Source: Actinacidiphila sp. DG2A-62
Lineage (GTDB): Bacteria > Actinomycetota > Actinomycetes > Streptomycetales > Streptomycetaceae
Assembly: GCF_035825295.1 (NCBI RefSeq)
Contig: NZ_JAYMGI010000002.1
Span: 1,962,001 to 2,026,000 of the forward strand
Length of the DNA stretch: 64,000 nucleotides
Reading direction: 5' to 3'
In this document: piece after piece, positions 10,788-20,070 of the stretch
Position numbering within the stretch: the first letter of the stretch is position 1
Layout of the letters: every line of letters begins with the position of its first letter
Translations under genes and position numbers: made by a program
The notes under the pieces: generated by a model
Database searches by the model: none
Told to the model about the DNA's origin: nothing
What the model saw: the letters and a program-made list of their open reading frames with translations, nothing else

Positions 10788-11429
10788 ATGGTCTCTGCCG
10801 CCACCTCTCCCCACCTGGTCGTGCACAGCCTCCGCGAGCAGATCCGCGAGCACATCCTGGAGGGCATCGTCAGCGGCCGGTGGCAGCCCGGCGAGCGCAT
10901 CGTGGAGCGCAGGATCGCGGTGGAGCTGCAGGTCAGCCAGACGCCGGTGCGCGAGGCGCTGCGCGAGCTGGAGTCGCTGCGGCTGATCGAGGCGGAGCCG
11001 AACAAGGGCGTGCGGGTGCGCAACCTGACGGCGGCCGACCTCAAGGAGAGCTACCCGGTGCGGGCCGGCCTGGAGCAGGTCGCGGCGGAGCTGGCGGCCG
11101 AGCGGCTGGCCGCGGACCCCTCGGCGCTGGAGCGGGAGGTCGCCGCGCTGCACGCGGCGGACGCCGAGCTGGACGGCGAGGAGCAGGTGCGGCACACCGT
11201 GGCCTTCCACCACGAGCTGGTGCGGGCGGCCGGGAACGCGGTGCTGCTGCACGCCTGGGAGGCGCTGGGCATCGAGGTGTGGACGACGCTGTCGATCCGC
11301 TGGCTGAGCCCGGCGCCGCGCGCGTACGCCGCCGAGCACCAGGACATCGTGGACGCCTTCACCCGGCGCGATCCGGCGATCTGCGCGCTGATCAAGGCGC
11401 ACGTCCTGAGCTGTGCGCCCCAGGTCTGA
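10788..11429 (+). CDS. GntR/FadR-family transcriptional regulator
   Basis: A 213-aa regulator: N-terminal winged helix-turn-helix (REQIREHILEGIVSGRWQPG, VSQTPVREALRELESLRLIE) and a C-terminal all-helical FCD-type effector domain with the metal/ligand histidines in HHELV and the HQDIVDAF motif. I choose ATG 10788 because AAGGAG (10774-10779) sits eight bases upstream; the GTG at 10779 overlaps that site. It lies between the E2 and aceE genes, so control of the pyruvate dehydrogenase genes (and itself) is a reasonable inference. Confidence 0.9.
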   Translation: MVSAATSPHLVVHSLREQIREHILEGIVSGRWQPGERIVERRIAVELQVSQTPVREALRELESLRLIEAEPNKGVRVRNLTAADLKESYPVRAGLEQVAAELAAERLAADPSALEREVAALHAADAELDGEEQVRHTVAFHHELVRAAGNAVLLHAWEALGIEVWTTLSIRWLSPAPRAYAAEHQDIVDAFTRRDPAICALIKAHVLSCAPQV

Positions 11430-11525
11430 GGTTCCGCCACCGATTCGAAGGCGACAGCCATCGGGCACTGGGTGCCCTTAAGGCTGGCACCGCGTGCCGA
11501 CTTGGAAGATATGGCCGTCCACCAT

Positions 11526-11543
11526 TGATCGATCATCGATCGA
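11526..11543. promoter_or_regulatory. Adjacent palindromes in the aceE promoter region
   Basis: TGATCGATCA (perfect 10-bp palindrome, 11526-11535) is followed directly by TCGATCGA (8-bp palindrome, 11536-11543). They lie ~95 bases upstream of aceE and downstream of the GntR-type gene. The 9-mer CGTATCGTC occurs both here (11547-11555) and upstream of the regulator (10747-10755), which may mark a shared operator or -10 element (TATCGT). Function is inferred. Confidence 0.4.
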
Positions 11544-11637
11544 GGACGTATCGTCGACCGTGGGGAGCGAAGCCCTGTCGTGCCGACACCGCATTCGACC
11601 CCTGAAGACCCTCCCTCCGTTCGGAAGGCGGCCACCC

Positions 11638-14325
11638 ATGCCCGACGCCGTACGCAAGCACCGGCCGAGCCAGCTCGACCAGATCCCCGACCGGGACTCC
11701 GAGGAGACCGCCGAGTGGCGCGCGTCCCTGGACGCCGTCGCCGCGGCCGCCGGCCCGCACCGTGCCGCGTACCTGATGCGCCGCACCCTGGAGGCCGCGG
11801 CCGACAGCGGCGGCATCGCACTGCCCTCGCTGCTGGAGACCGAGTACATCAACACCATCCCGACCTCCGCCGAGCCCGCCTACCCGGGCGACGAGGCGAT
11901 GGAGGCCAGGATCACCGCGTGGAACCGGTGGAACGCCGCCGCGATGGTCACCCGCGGCAGCCGCCAGGGCCTCGGCGGCCACATCGCCACCTTCGCCTCC
12001 GCGGCCTGGCTCTACGAGACCGGGTTCCAGCACTTCTTCCGCGGCAAGGAGGGCTCGGGCTCCGGCGACCAGCTGTACCTCCAGGGCCACGCCTCCCCGG
12101 GCATATACGCGCGCGCGTTCCTGGACGGCCGGCTCACCGAGGCGCACCTGGACCGGTTCCGGCAGGAGGCCGGCGGCGACGGCCTGCCCTCGTACCCGCA
12201 CCCGCGGCGGCTGCCCTGGCTGTGGGAGTTCCCCACCGTCTCGATGGGCCTCGGCCCGCTCTCCGCGATCTACCAGGCCCGCTTCAACCGCTACCTGGAG
12301 CACCGCGGCATCAAGGACACCTCGGACTCGCACGTGTGGGCGTTCCTCGGCGACGGCGAGATGGACGAGCCGGAGTCGACCGCCGCGCTGGCGCTGGCCG
12401 GCCGCGAGGGCCTGGACAACCTGACCTTCGTCATCAACTGCAACCTGCAGCGGCTGGACGGCCCGGTCCGCCCCAACTTCAAGATCGTGCAGGAGCTGGA
12501 GGCGCAGTTCCGCGCCGCCGGCTGGAACGTGATCAAGTCGCTGTGGGGCGCCGCCTGGGACGAGGTCCTCGCGCTCGACACCGACGGCGCGCTGCTCCAG
12601 CGGCTGCGGGAGACCCCGGACGCCCAGTTCCAGACCTACGCCACCCGCGACGCGGGCTATGTGCGCGAGCACTTCTTCGGCGCGAACCCCTCGCTGCGCC
12701 CGATCGGCGCGCGGCTGGACGACGCGAAGATCACCGAGCTGTTCCGCGCCTCGCGCGGCGGCCACGAGCCGCGCAAGGTGTACGCGGCCTACCGCGCCGC
12801 CGTCGACCACAAGGGCGCGCCGACGGTGATCCTGGCGCAGACCGTCAAGGGCTGGACGCTCGGCGAGGGCTTCGAGTCGCGCAACGCCAACCACCAGATG
12901 AAGAAGCTCACCGGCGCGCAGTTCCGCGCCATGCGCGACCTGCTGGAGCTGCCCATCCCGGACAGCGCGCTGGACGCGGACGTGGTGCCGTACTGGCACC
13001 CGGGCGAGAACTCCCCCGAGGTGCGGTACCTGCGCGAGCGCCGCGCGGCCCTCGGCGGCCCGGCGCCGGCCCGCAAGGTCGTCGCCAAACCGCTGCCGCA
13101 GCCGGCCGACAAGGCGTTCAAGGCGCTGGAGAAGGGCTCGGGCAGCCAGGAGATCGCCACCACGATGGCCTTCGTCCGGCTGGTGAAGGACCTGATGCGG
13201 GAGAAGGAGACCGGCCGCCGCTGGGTGCCGATCGTCCCCGACGAGGCCCGCACCTTCGGCATGGAGTCGCTGTTCCCCTCGGCCGGCCTGTACTCGCCCA
13301 AGGGCCAGACGTACGACCCGGTGGACCGCGACCAGCTGCTGTACTACAAGGAGGCGAAGGACGGCCAGATCCTCAACGAGGGGATCACCGAGGCCGGTTC
13401 GCTCGCCGACTTCACCGCCGCCGCCACCGCGTACGCCACGCACGGCGAGCCGATGATCCCGTTCTACATCTTCTACTCGATGTTCGGCTGGCAGCGCACC
13501 GCCGACCAGTTCTGGGCGCTCGCCGACCAGCTGGGCCGCGGCTTCGTGATCGGCGCGACCGCCGGCAAGACCACGATGACCGGCGAGGGCCTGCAGCACG
13601 CCGACGGCCACTCGCACCTGACCGCCTCCACCAACCCGGCGGCGATCTCCTACGACCCGGCGTTCGCGTACGAGGTCGCGGTGATCGTCCGCGAGGGCCT
13701 GCGCCGGATGTACGGCCCCGGGCGCGACGGCGAGGACCAGGACGTCTTCTACTACCTGACGGTCTACAACGAGCCGAAGGTGCAGCCCGCCATGCCCGAG
13801 GGCGTGGAGGAGGGCATCATCAAGGGCCTCTACCGCTACCGGCAGGCCGAGGCCCCCGCGGCCGGCGCGCCCCGGCTCCAGCTGCTGGCCTCCGGCACCG
13901 CGATCCACTGGGCGCTGGACGCGCAGAAGCTGCTCGCGCAGGACTGGGGCGTGGCCGCCGACGTGTGGTCCGCGCCGTCCTGGACCGAGCTGCGCCGCGA
14001 GGCGCTGGAGTGCGACGCGGCCCGGCTGCGCGGCGAGGAGCGGGTGCCGTACGTGACTCGCGCGCTGGAGGGCGCGCCCGGTCCGGTCGTCGCGGTCAGC
14101 GACTGGATGCGGGCGGTGCCCGACCAGATCGCGCCGTGGGTGGAGCAGGACTGGACCTCGGTGGGCACCGACGGGTTCGGCCTGTCGGACACCCGCGCGG
14201 CGGCCCGCCGGCACTTCGGCGTCGACCCCGAGTCGGTCACCGTGCAGGCGCTGGCCGCGCTCGCCCGGCGCGGCGACATCGAGCCGGCGAAGGTCAAGGA
14301 GGCGGCGGAGCGCTACGGGCTCTGA
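11638..14325 (+). CDS. aceE: Pyruvate dehydrogenase E1 component, homodimeric type
   Basis: An 895-aa thiamin-diphosphate enzyme that decarboxylates pyruvate and acetylates E2. Family landmarks: [20 protein letters not shown], the ThDP motif region [14 protein letters not shown]...[17 protein letters not shown], and the C-terminal [21 protein letters not shown] and [19 protein letters not shown] blocks. ATG 11638 ([20 protein letters not shown]) has GGAAGG upstream; the extended frame to 11494 is non-homologous. Probably regulated by the upstream GntR protein. Confidence 0.95.
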   Translation: MPDAVRKHRPSQLDQIPDRDSEETAEWRASLDAVAAAAGPHRAAYLMRRTLEAAADSGGIALPSLLETEYINTIPTSAEPAYPGDEAMEARITAWNRWNAAAMVTRGSRQGLGGHIATFASAAWLYETGFQHFFRGKEGSGSGDQLYLQGHASPGIYARAFLDGRLTEAHLDRFRQEAGGDGLPSYPHPRRLPWLWEFPTVSMGLGPLSAIYQARFNRYLEHRGIKDTSDSHVWAFLGDGEMDEPESTAALALAGREGLDNLTFVINCNLQRLDGPVRPNFKIVQELEAQFRAAGWNVIKSLWGAAWDEVLALDTDGALLQRLRETPDAQFQTYATRDAGYVREHFFGANPSLRPIGARLDDAKITELFRASRGGHEPRKVYAAYRAAVDHKGAPTVILAQTVKGWTLGEGFESRNANHQMKKLTGAQFRAMRDLLELPIPDSALDADVVPYWHPGENSPEVRYLRERRAALGGPAPARKVVAKPLPQPADKAFKALEKGSGSQEIATTMAFVRLVKDLMREKETGRRWVPIVPDEARTFGMESLFPSAGLYSPKGQTYDPVDRDQLLYYKEAKDGQILNEGITEAGSLADFTAAATAYATHGEPMIPFYIFYSMFGWQRTADQFWALADQLGRGFVIGATAGKTTMTGEGLQHADGHSHLTASTNPAAISYDPAFAYEVAVIVREGLRRMYGPGRDGEDQDVFYYLTVYNEPKVQPAMPEGVEEGIIKGLYRYRQAEAPAAGAPRLQLLASGTAIHWALDAQKLLAQDWGVAADVWSAPSWTELRREALECDAARLRGEERVPYVTRALEGAPGPVVAVSDWMRAVPDQIAPWVEQDWTSVGTDGFGLSDTRAAARRHFGVDPESVTVQALAALARRGDIEPAKVKEAAERYGL

Positions 14326-14861
14326 CGCGGGTGACGCCACGGCGGGCGGCCGGGCGGGTGGCGGATCTGCGCCGCCGCCCGGCCGCCCGTCCGGCGTGCG
14401 GCGGACGGCCGGCTGCCACCCGGAGGGCGTCCGCGAACGGCCGCCGTCCGCGCCCGGCCGCCGTCCGCCGCCTGCCGTTGCCGTCTTCCGTCCCGGCGGG
14501 CGTCCCGGTGGGTGGCCTGGCGGGAAACGGGCGGCGAACGGGCAGTGGCCGGGCGGAACCGGGCCGCAGCCGGGCCCGGTGGGCATCGGCGGTCGTAGCC
14601 GGTGCGTAGACGCGCCGTCGTCCATCACACGTAGGGCCTGGCGTATCCGGCGGGCGTCCCGGGCGCCGGGTGCGCCGGCCCGCGACGCCCGGGGCGGCAG
14701 CCGCGGGCCGGATCGGAGCTGAGAGACGCGCGTAGCCCCCGGGGCCGCCGCGACAGGCGGAGCGTCCACCGACGGGTGGGGCGCGTGCGCCGGCCGGGGC
14801 GGCGCCGCGGCGGCGGTGAATCGTTCTTGCGGGCGCCGTCACCGGCCGCTACGGTCCCCCG
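14326..14861. other. 536-base gap without a supportable gene
   Basis: Very GC-rich, with many CCGTCCG/CGGCCGG runs. Both strands carry short open frames, but their codon composition does not match genes here. I see no tRNA fold, known motif or strong terminator. Confidence 0.6.
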
Positions 14862-15896
14862 GTGCCTGCCAATCCCGCCCCCTTGACGGCGCCCACCGCC
14901 GACGACCTCCGCGCCTGGCACCGCGTGCAGTCCGCCGCTCTCGCCCACGACCGGCCCGGCGAGCCGGTGCCCGACCAGGAGGCCGTACGGGGCGAGCTGA
15001 CCGTCCCCGGCGTGGACAGCCGGCGGGTGCTGTGGCTGGTGCGCGGGCGCAACGGCGACGCGGTCGCCACCGCCTCCTTACAGCTGTTCTCCGACCCGGA
15101 GCGCGCCCGCACCGCGGACGTCGGGCTGACCGTCCACCCCGCGCACCGGCGGCTGGGCGCGGGCTCCCGGCTGCTGGCCACCGTGGTCGAGGCCGCGGCC
15201 CGGGCCGGCTGCCGCACCCTGGTCGCGAACGCGGCGGCCGGCACGACCGTCGAGGCGTTCCTCGGCGCGCGCGGCTTCTCGCCGGCGCTGCGGCTGACCC
15301 ACCAGCGGCTGCTGCTCGACGAGGTGCCCGAGCGTGTGCGGGACCGCCCGGACGCGCCGGACAGCGGTTACCACCTGGTCTTCTGGCCCGGCGCCGCTCC
15401 CGAGCACCTGATCGCCGGCTTCGCCCGGGCCCGCGGCGAGGCGGCCGCGACCGCCACCGGCCGCCTGGACCTCGGCCCGCGGTGCTGGGACCCGGCCCGG
15501 CTGCGCAAGGCCGCGGAGGTGGTGGCCCGCCGCGGCGAGCGGTTGCTGACGGTCGCGGCGCTCTGCGGCCCGCCGGACGGCGACGCCGGGGAGGGCGCGG
15601 GGTCCGCCGACGGCGGGATCGCGGGGTTCACCGAACTCGTCGTGCCCGCGCCGGGCGCCGGACACACCGCGCGGCAGTACGCCACCGCGGTGCTGCCCGC
15701 ACACCGCGGCAACGGCCTCGGGCTGCGGCTGAAGGCCGAGATGCTGCGCCGGCTGGCCGCGGACCACCCCGGGATCACTGAGGTGCGCACCGACACCGCC
15801 GACGACGACCGGCACATGCTGGCGGTCAACGCGGCGCTGGGCTTCCGCGCGCAGCGCCGTACGGTGGTCTACCGGATGCGGCTGCCGGCGCGCTGA
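14862..15896 (+). CDS. GNAT-family N-acetyltransferase, tandem-domain
   Basis: A 344-aa protein with two GNAT folds. The N-terminal half has VGLTVHPAHRRLGAGSRLLATVVEAA, the acetyl-CoA-binding motif A (R/Q-x-x-G-x-G/A). The C-terminal half has YATAVLPAHRGNGLGLRLKAEMLRRL and the terminal VNAALGFRAQR typical of motif B. Start GTG 14862. The substrate is not deducible. A stand-alone gene, followed by DUF4240. Confidence 0.85.
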   Translation: MPANPAPLTAPTADDLRAWHRVQSAALAHDRPGEPVPDQEAVRGELTVPGVDSRRVLWLVRGRNGDAVATASLQLFSDPERARTADVGLTVHPAHRRLGAGSRLLATVVEAAARAGCRTLVANAAAGTTVEAFLGARGFSPALRLTHQRLLLDEVPERVRDRPDAPDSGYHLVFWPGAAPEHLIAGFARARGEAAATATGRLDLGPRCWDPARLRKAAEVVARRGERLLTVAALCGPPDGDAGEGAGSADGGIAGFTELVVPAPGAGHTARQYATAVLPAHRGNGLGLRLKAEMLRRLAADHPGITEVRTDTADDDRHMLAVNAALGFRAQRRTVVYRMRLPAR

Positions 15897-15985
15897 GCCC
15901 GCCCCCGGGTTTCGGTAACGAGACGGGTGCCATCCGGCGCGCTGGGCGTGCGTGGGACGGCCGCAACCGGGAAGCTTGACGCGTG

Positions 15986-16504
15986 ATGGACGAGACCGAG
16001 TTCTGGGAGATCGTCGACGGCACGCGGGAGGCGGCCGAGGGCGATCCGGAGGAACACGCGGACCTGCTGGTCGAGCGCCTCACCCAGCTCGACCCGGAGG
16101 CCGTGCTGGACTTCGCCCGGCACTTCGAGACGCGCTTCGCGCGGGCGAACACCTGGGAGCTGTGGGGCGCGGCGGACATCATGCTCAGCGGCGCGGACGA
16201 GGAGTCGTTCGACTACTTCCGCTGCTGGCTGATCGGGCAGGGCCGGCACGTCTTCGAGGGCGCGCTGCACGCGCCGGACGAGCTGGCGGAGCTGGTCCCC
16301 GAGTTCGATCCCGAGACGGACGGGGACGCGGAGGATCTCGGCTACGCGGCGGACGAGGCGTACGAGCAGCTCACCGGTGTCCGCCTGCCCGAGCTGGGCC
16401 TGCCGGCCGCGGCCGGCGACGCGCCCGAGGGCGCGCCCCTCGACTTCGAGGACGAGGCCGCGATGTCCGCGCGCTACCCCCGCCTCTGGCTCCGCTTCAA
16501 CTGA
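15986..16504 (+). CDS. DUF4240 domain protein
   Basis: A 172-aa acidic protein that fits DUF4240: MDETEFWEIVD start, LVERLTQLDPEAVLDFARHF, and the central DIMLSGADEESFDYFRCWLIGQGRHVFEGAL block. The function of the family is unknown; members are often encoded in Streptomyces. ATG 15986 is preferred over the GTG three bases upstream. Soluble, no catalytic motif visible. Confidence 0.85.
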   Translation: MDETEFWEIVDGTREAAEGDPEEHADLLVERLTQLDPEAVLDFARHFETRFARANTWELWGAADIMLSGADEESFDYFRCWLIGQGRHVFEGALHAPDELAELVPEFDPETDGDAEDLGYAADEAYEQLTGVRLPELGLPAAAGDAPEGAPLDFEDEAAMSARYPRLWLRFN

Positions 16505-16505
16505 G

Positions 16506-16775
16506 CCCCCCACCGGGCCGGTGGTCCGCCCCCGACCTCATCCGCCCCTCGGGACGGTGACGCCCCTCCCCGCCGCGACGGCTGATCGGGGCACCCCCCG
16601 GACGGGGTCCGGGGGGTGCCGTTCCCCGCGCCCCGATGTGCTCGCGTCGAGCGCCGGCGGGTCGGCTCGACATTGGGCGTCGGCTCCCCAGAGGCGCGGG
16701 GAACGGCGCGAGCAACCGCCCACGGGCCGGTGGTCCGGAACAAGCCGCACAGCCCCCTCGGGGCGGTGGCGACCT
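16506..16775. repeat. Intergenic hairpin-rich repeat (about 1.3 units of ~209 bp)
   Basis: Fills the 341-base gap 16505-16845. The block GGGCCGGTGGTCC occurs at 16515 and 16724, and the intervening unit contains the inverted repeat CCCCCCGGACGGGGTCCGGGGGG and the block GGCGCGGGGAACGGCGCGAG. The same building blocks form the array at 19.4-20.0 kb. Confidence 0.75.
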
Positions 16776-16845
16776 GCGGGTCGCGGATGGTCCCTGATCG
16801 GCGCAGTGCCCGGCGTTTTGTGTGGGGGTCCGGGAGGATGGGGGC

Positions 16846-17907
16846 ATGCGGATCGTGGTGAGTGGAAGCTCGGGGCTGATCGGGAGCGCGCTGGCGCGCA
16901 CGCTGCGCGCGGACGGGCACGACGTCGTCAAGCTGGTGCGGCGCCGGCCGAAAGCCCCGGACGAGGCCGGCTGGGACCCGATCGCCGGCACCGTGGACAG
17001 CGCCCGGCTGGAGCACGCCGACGCGATCGTCCACCTGGCCGGCGCCCCCGTGGGCACCCGCCGCTGGACCCCCGCCCGCAAACGCGAGCTGCGCGACAGC
17101 CGTATCGCGGGAACCCGCACGATCGCCCGCGCGGCGGCGGCGCTCACGTCCCCGCCCCGCACCCTGCTGTGCGCGAGCGCGATCGGCTACTACGGCGACA
17201 CCGGCGCCGACTGGGCCGACGAGCGGAGCCCCGCGGGCGCCGGCTTCCTGGCCGACCTGGTCCGCGGCTGGGAGGCCGCCGCCGACCCGGCCAGGGACGC
17301 CGGCATCCGCACCCTGCACGCCCGCACGGGCCTGGTCGTCTCCGCGGCCGGCGGCGCGTGGGGCCCGCTGTTCCCGCTGTTCCGCGCCGGCCTCGGCGGC
17401 CGGCTCGGCAGCGGACGCCAGTTCTGGAGCTTCATCGCGCTGCACGACGAGATCGCCGCGCTGCGCTTCCTGCTGGACACGCCGTCCCTGTCCGGCCCGG
17501 TCAACCTGACCGCCCCCGAGCCGCTGACGAACCGTGAGATCACCAAGGCGATGGGCCGCGTGCTGCACCGGCCGACGGTGGCCACCGTGCCCGCGCCGGT
17601 ACTGCGCCTGGCGCTCGGCGAGTTCGCCGGCGACGTGCTGGGCAGTCAGCGGGTGCGCCCCAAGGTGCTGCTGGACGCCGGCTTCACGTTCACGTACCCC
17701 GAGATCGAGCAGGCGATCAGGGCGGCGCTCGACGCGCGCTCCCCCGTACCGCACGAGCCCGGCACACCGGACGCCGAGGGTGCGCAGGGGCCCGGGGGTG
17801 CGGAGGGCGCCGGGAGTGCGCAGGGTTCCGGGGACGCCGGGGACGCAGGCGACGCCGCCCCCGGCGCGGAGCGCGGCGAGCGCCCCGAGCCTCCCGGCAA
17901 GGGGTGA
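16846..17907 (+). CDS. TIGR01777-family NAD-dependent epimerase (SulA-like/YfcH-type)
   Basis: A 353-aa protein with an N-terminal Rossmann motif VVSGSSGLIGSALARTL, the family block VHLAGAPVGTRRWTPARKRELRDSRIAGTR, SAIGYYGDTG (YxxxK-like site degenerate) and the C-terminal DUF1731-like GEFAGDVLGSQRVRPKVLLDAGF. The last ~50 residues form a Gly/Ala/Glu-rich tail beyond the usual ~300 aa. ATG 16846 chosen from homology; no strong Shine-Dalgarno other than ggagga 15 bases away. The substrate is unknown. Confidence 0.88.
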   Translation: MRIVVSGSSGLIGSALARTLRADGHDVVKLVRRRPKAPDEAGWDPIAGTVDSARLEHADAIVHLAGAPVGTRRWTPARKRELRDSRIAGTRTIARAAAALTSPPRTLLCASAIGYYGDTGADWADERSPAGAGFLADLVRGWEAAADPARDAGIRTLHARTGLVVSAAGGAWGPLFPLFRAGLGGRLGSGRQFWSFIALHDEIAALRFLLDTPSLSGPVNLTAPEPLTNREITKAMGRVLHRPTVATVPAPVLRLALGEFAGDVLGSQRVRPKVLLDAGFTFTYPEIEQAIRAALDARSPVPHEPGTPDAEGAQGPGGAEGAGSAQGSGDAGDAGDAAPGAERGERPEPPGKG

Positions 17908-18126
17908 TCCTCGGCCGGACGCGGGCCCGATCGTCCGGAAAGGGAACGTTCATCCCGCATCGATTGCCCTCGTCCGGGGCATGACCTCTACCAGCGTTCG
18001 CGCGACAGCGGCCACCCCCCGTGCCGGGGGGCGCGGGGTCGGGACCCCCGTGTGTCCGCACGCCTGCCCGACCGGCCCGTCGCCGTACGCGAGCGGGGAA
18101 CGGACCCGATCTCCGGGAGGGGCATC

Positions 18127-19424
18127 GTGCTCGCACCAGCACGCCGGCAAGGGGCAGCCGCAACGGCGGACGTGATCGTGATCGGGGCGGGGCCGGCCTC
18201 GCCGCGGCGCGCCATCTCATCGACGGCGGCCTGCGGGTCACCGTCCTGGAGCGCTCGGACCGCGTCGGCGGCCGCAGCGCCACCGACACCGTGGACGGCT
18301 TCCGGCTCGACCGCGGGCCGCACCTGCTCAACACCGCCTACCCCGAGCTGCGCCGCCTGCCCGCGCTGCGCGGACTGCCGCTGGCGCCGCTCGCGCCCGG
18401 CGCGGTGCTGCGCTCGGCCGGCCGCGGCTACCGGGTCGGCGATCCGCGCGGGGCCCGCGCGGCGTTCAACTCCGCCCGTGCGCCCATCGGTTCGACGCTG
18501 GACAAGGCGCGGCTGGGCACCACGCTCAACCGTCTCGCCGCGACGCCGGTCGCGCGGCTGACCGCGCGCCCGGAGACCACCGCGGCGCTCGCGCTCGGCG
18601 CGCGCGGCTTCGCGCCGCGCACCGTCGAGGGGTTCCTGCGGCCGCTGCTGGCCGCGTTGCTGTGCGACCCGGAGCTGGGCACGTCCAGCAGGGTCGCGGA
18701 CGTGGTGCTGCGCGGCTTCGCGCTGGGCCGCGCGTGCCTGGCCGTGGGCGGCGCGGCGACCGTGCCGGAGCGGCTCGCGGCGGCGCTGCCGCCGGGCACG
18801 GTACGGCTGGGGGTCGGCGCGGCGCGCGTCGCGGTCGACTCGGTGCTCACCGAGGACGGCGAGGAACTCCCCTGCCGCGCGGTGCTCGTGGCCACCGACG
18901 CGCGCGTGGCGGCCGAGCTGCTGCCGGGGCTGCGGGTGCCGGGCTTCCACCAGGTGACGGTGGTGCACCACGCCGCGCCCGAGCCGCCGCTGCGCGAGCC
19001 CGCGCTCGTGCTGGACGCGGACCGGCTGGGTCCGGTGTCGCACACGTTCCCGGCGAGCCTGGTGGACCCCACCCGGGCGCCGCGGGGGCGGGCGCTGGTC
19101 ACGTCCGTGGTGCTCGGGCCGCCGCCGGACGGGGACGACGACAAGGCGGTGCGGGCGCACCTGGCGGAGCTGTACGAGGTGTCGACGGACCGGTGGGAGC
19201 TGCTGGGGATGCGTACGGACGCGGAGGCCCTGCCGGCCATGGCCGCGCCGCACGATCTGCGGCGGCCGGTGCGGGTGCTGTCCGGCCTCTACGTCTGCGG
19301 CGACCACCGCGGCACCAGTACGGTCCAGGGCGCGCTCCTGTCCGCGCGCCGCGCCGCGCGGGCCGCCCTCCGCGACATCCCCTCGCGGGGAGCCCGCCCC
19401 ACCCCCGGCCGCCGCGCCGCATAA
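18127..19424 (+). CDS. FAD-dependent amine oxidase/desaturase-like oxidoreductase (frame break near the start)
   Basis: Flavoprotein of the phytoene-desaturase/monoamine-oxidase type. GTG 18127 follows GGGAGGGG. ADVIVIGAGPA begins the FAD site, but then the frame jumps to AAARHLIDGGLRVTVLERSDRVGGRSAT. One copy of CCGG appears missing near 18193-18200: restoring it gives GAGPAGLAAARHL and a continuous 433-aa protein. The C-terminal FAD motif GLYVCGDHRGTSTVQGALLSARRAA is intact. Adjacent to the epimerase as in other streptomycetes. Either a 4-bp contraction in the strain or a consensus error; substrate unknown. Confidence 0.83.
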
Positions 19425-19436
19425 CGCTGGGCGCTT

Positions 19437-20020
19437 TGCCCCCGGCCACGACACCAACTGCCCCTCCCGGGCCGGTGACGCCCCGCGGGCCCACCGTAGC
19501 TCGCCCCCCGGGGGTGACCCGACGCCCGACGTCACCCCCAGGGGACCATCCACGCCGCGACAGCTGATGGGGGTACCTCCCGGACGGAGTCCGGGGAGCA
19601 GTCCCCCGCGCCCCCGACAAGCCACGCCCGCACAACGGCCAACGTCACCCCCGGGGGCGCGGGGAACGGCGCGAGCAACCACCCACCGGACCGGCGGTCC
19701 GGGCACGACAGCAACAGCCCCCTCGGGCCGGTGACGACCATCCACGCCACGACAGCTGACGGGGGTACCTCCCGGACGGAGTCTGGGGGGAACAGTTCCC
19801 CGCTCCCCCGACAAGCCACGCCCGCGCAACGCCCGACGTCACCCCCCAGGGGCGCGGGGAACGGCGCGAGCAACCACCCACCGGACCGGTGGTCCGGGCA
19901 CGACAGCAACAGCCCCCTCGGGCCGGTGACGACCATCCACGCCACGACAGCTGACGGGGGTACCTCCCGGACGGAGTCTGGGGGGAGCAGTTCCCCGCTC
20001 CCCCTCCAGGTGCTCGACGC
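19437..20020. repeat. Tandem array of a ~195-bp hairpin-rich intergenic repeat (about three copies)
   Basis: Fills the 646-base gap between convergent genes. GACAGCTGA(T/C)GGGGGTACC occurs at 19559, 19751 and 19946, and GCGAGCAACCACCCACCGG at 19671 and 19866 (period 192-195). Each unit contains the inverted repeat CCCGGACGGAGTCCGGG and GGACCGG(C/T)GGTCC, plus GGCGCGGGGAACGGCGCGAGC. The blocks recur at 16.5-16.8 kb. The units show no coding bias, so they are RNA-structure or DNA-structure elements; a bidirectional terminator role is plausible. Confidence 0.85.
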
Positions 20021-20070
20021 CCAGCGCCACGCTGGCCGCCACCGCCGGGGGCCGGAAGTGGGCGCCACGC

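Noticed and set aside
11533..14769. 1078-aa open frame opposite aceE
   Set aside because: Antisense shadow of a GC-rich gene; composition is Arg/Gly/Val-rich with no family motif, while the sense frame is an unmistakable aceE.
19437..20020. Possible CRISPR array
   Set aside because: Repeat period is 192-195 bp with nearly identical content throughout, not short repeats with unique spacers, and no cas genes are near.
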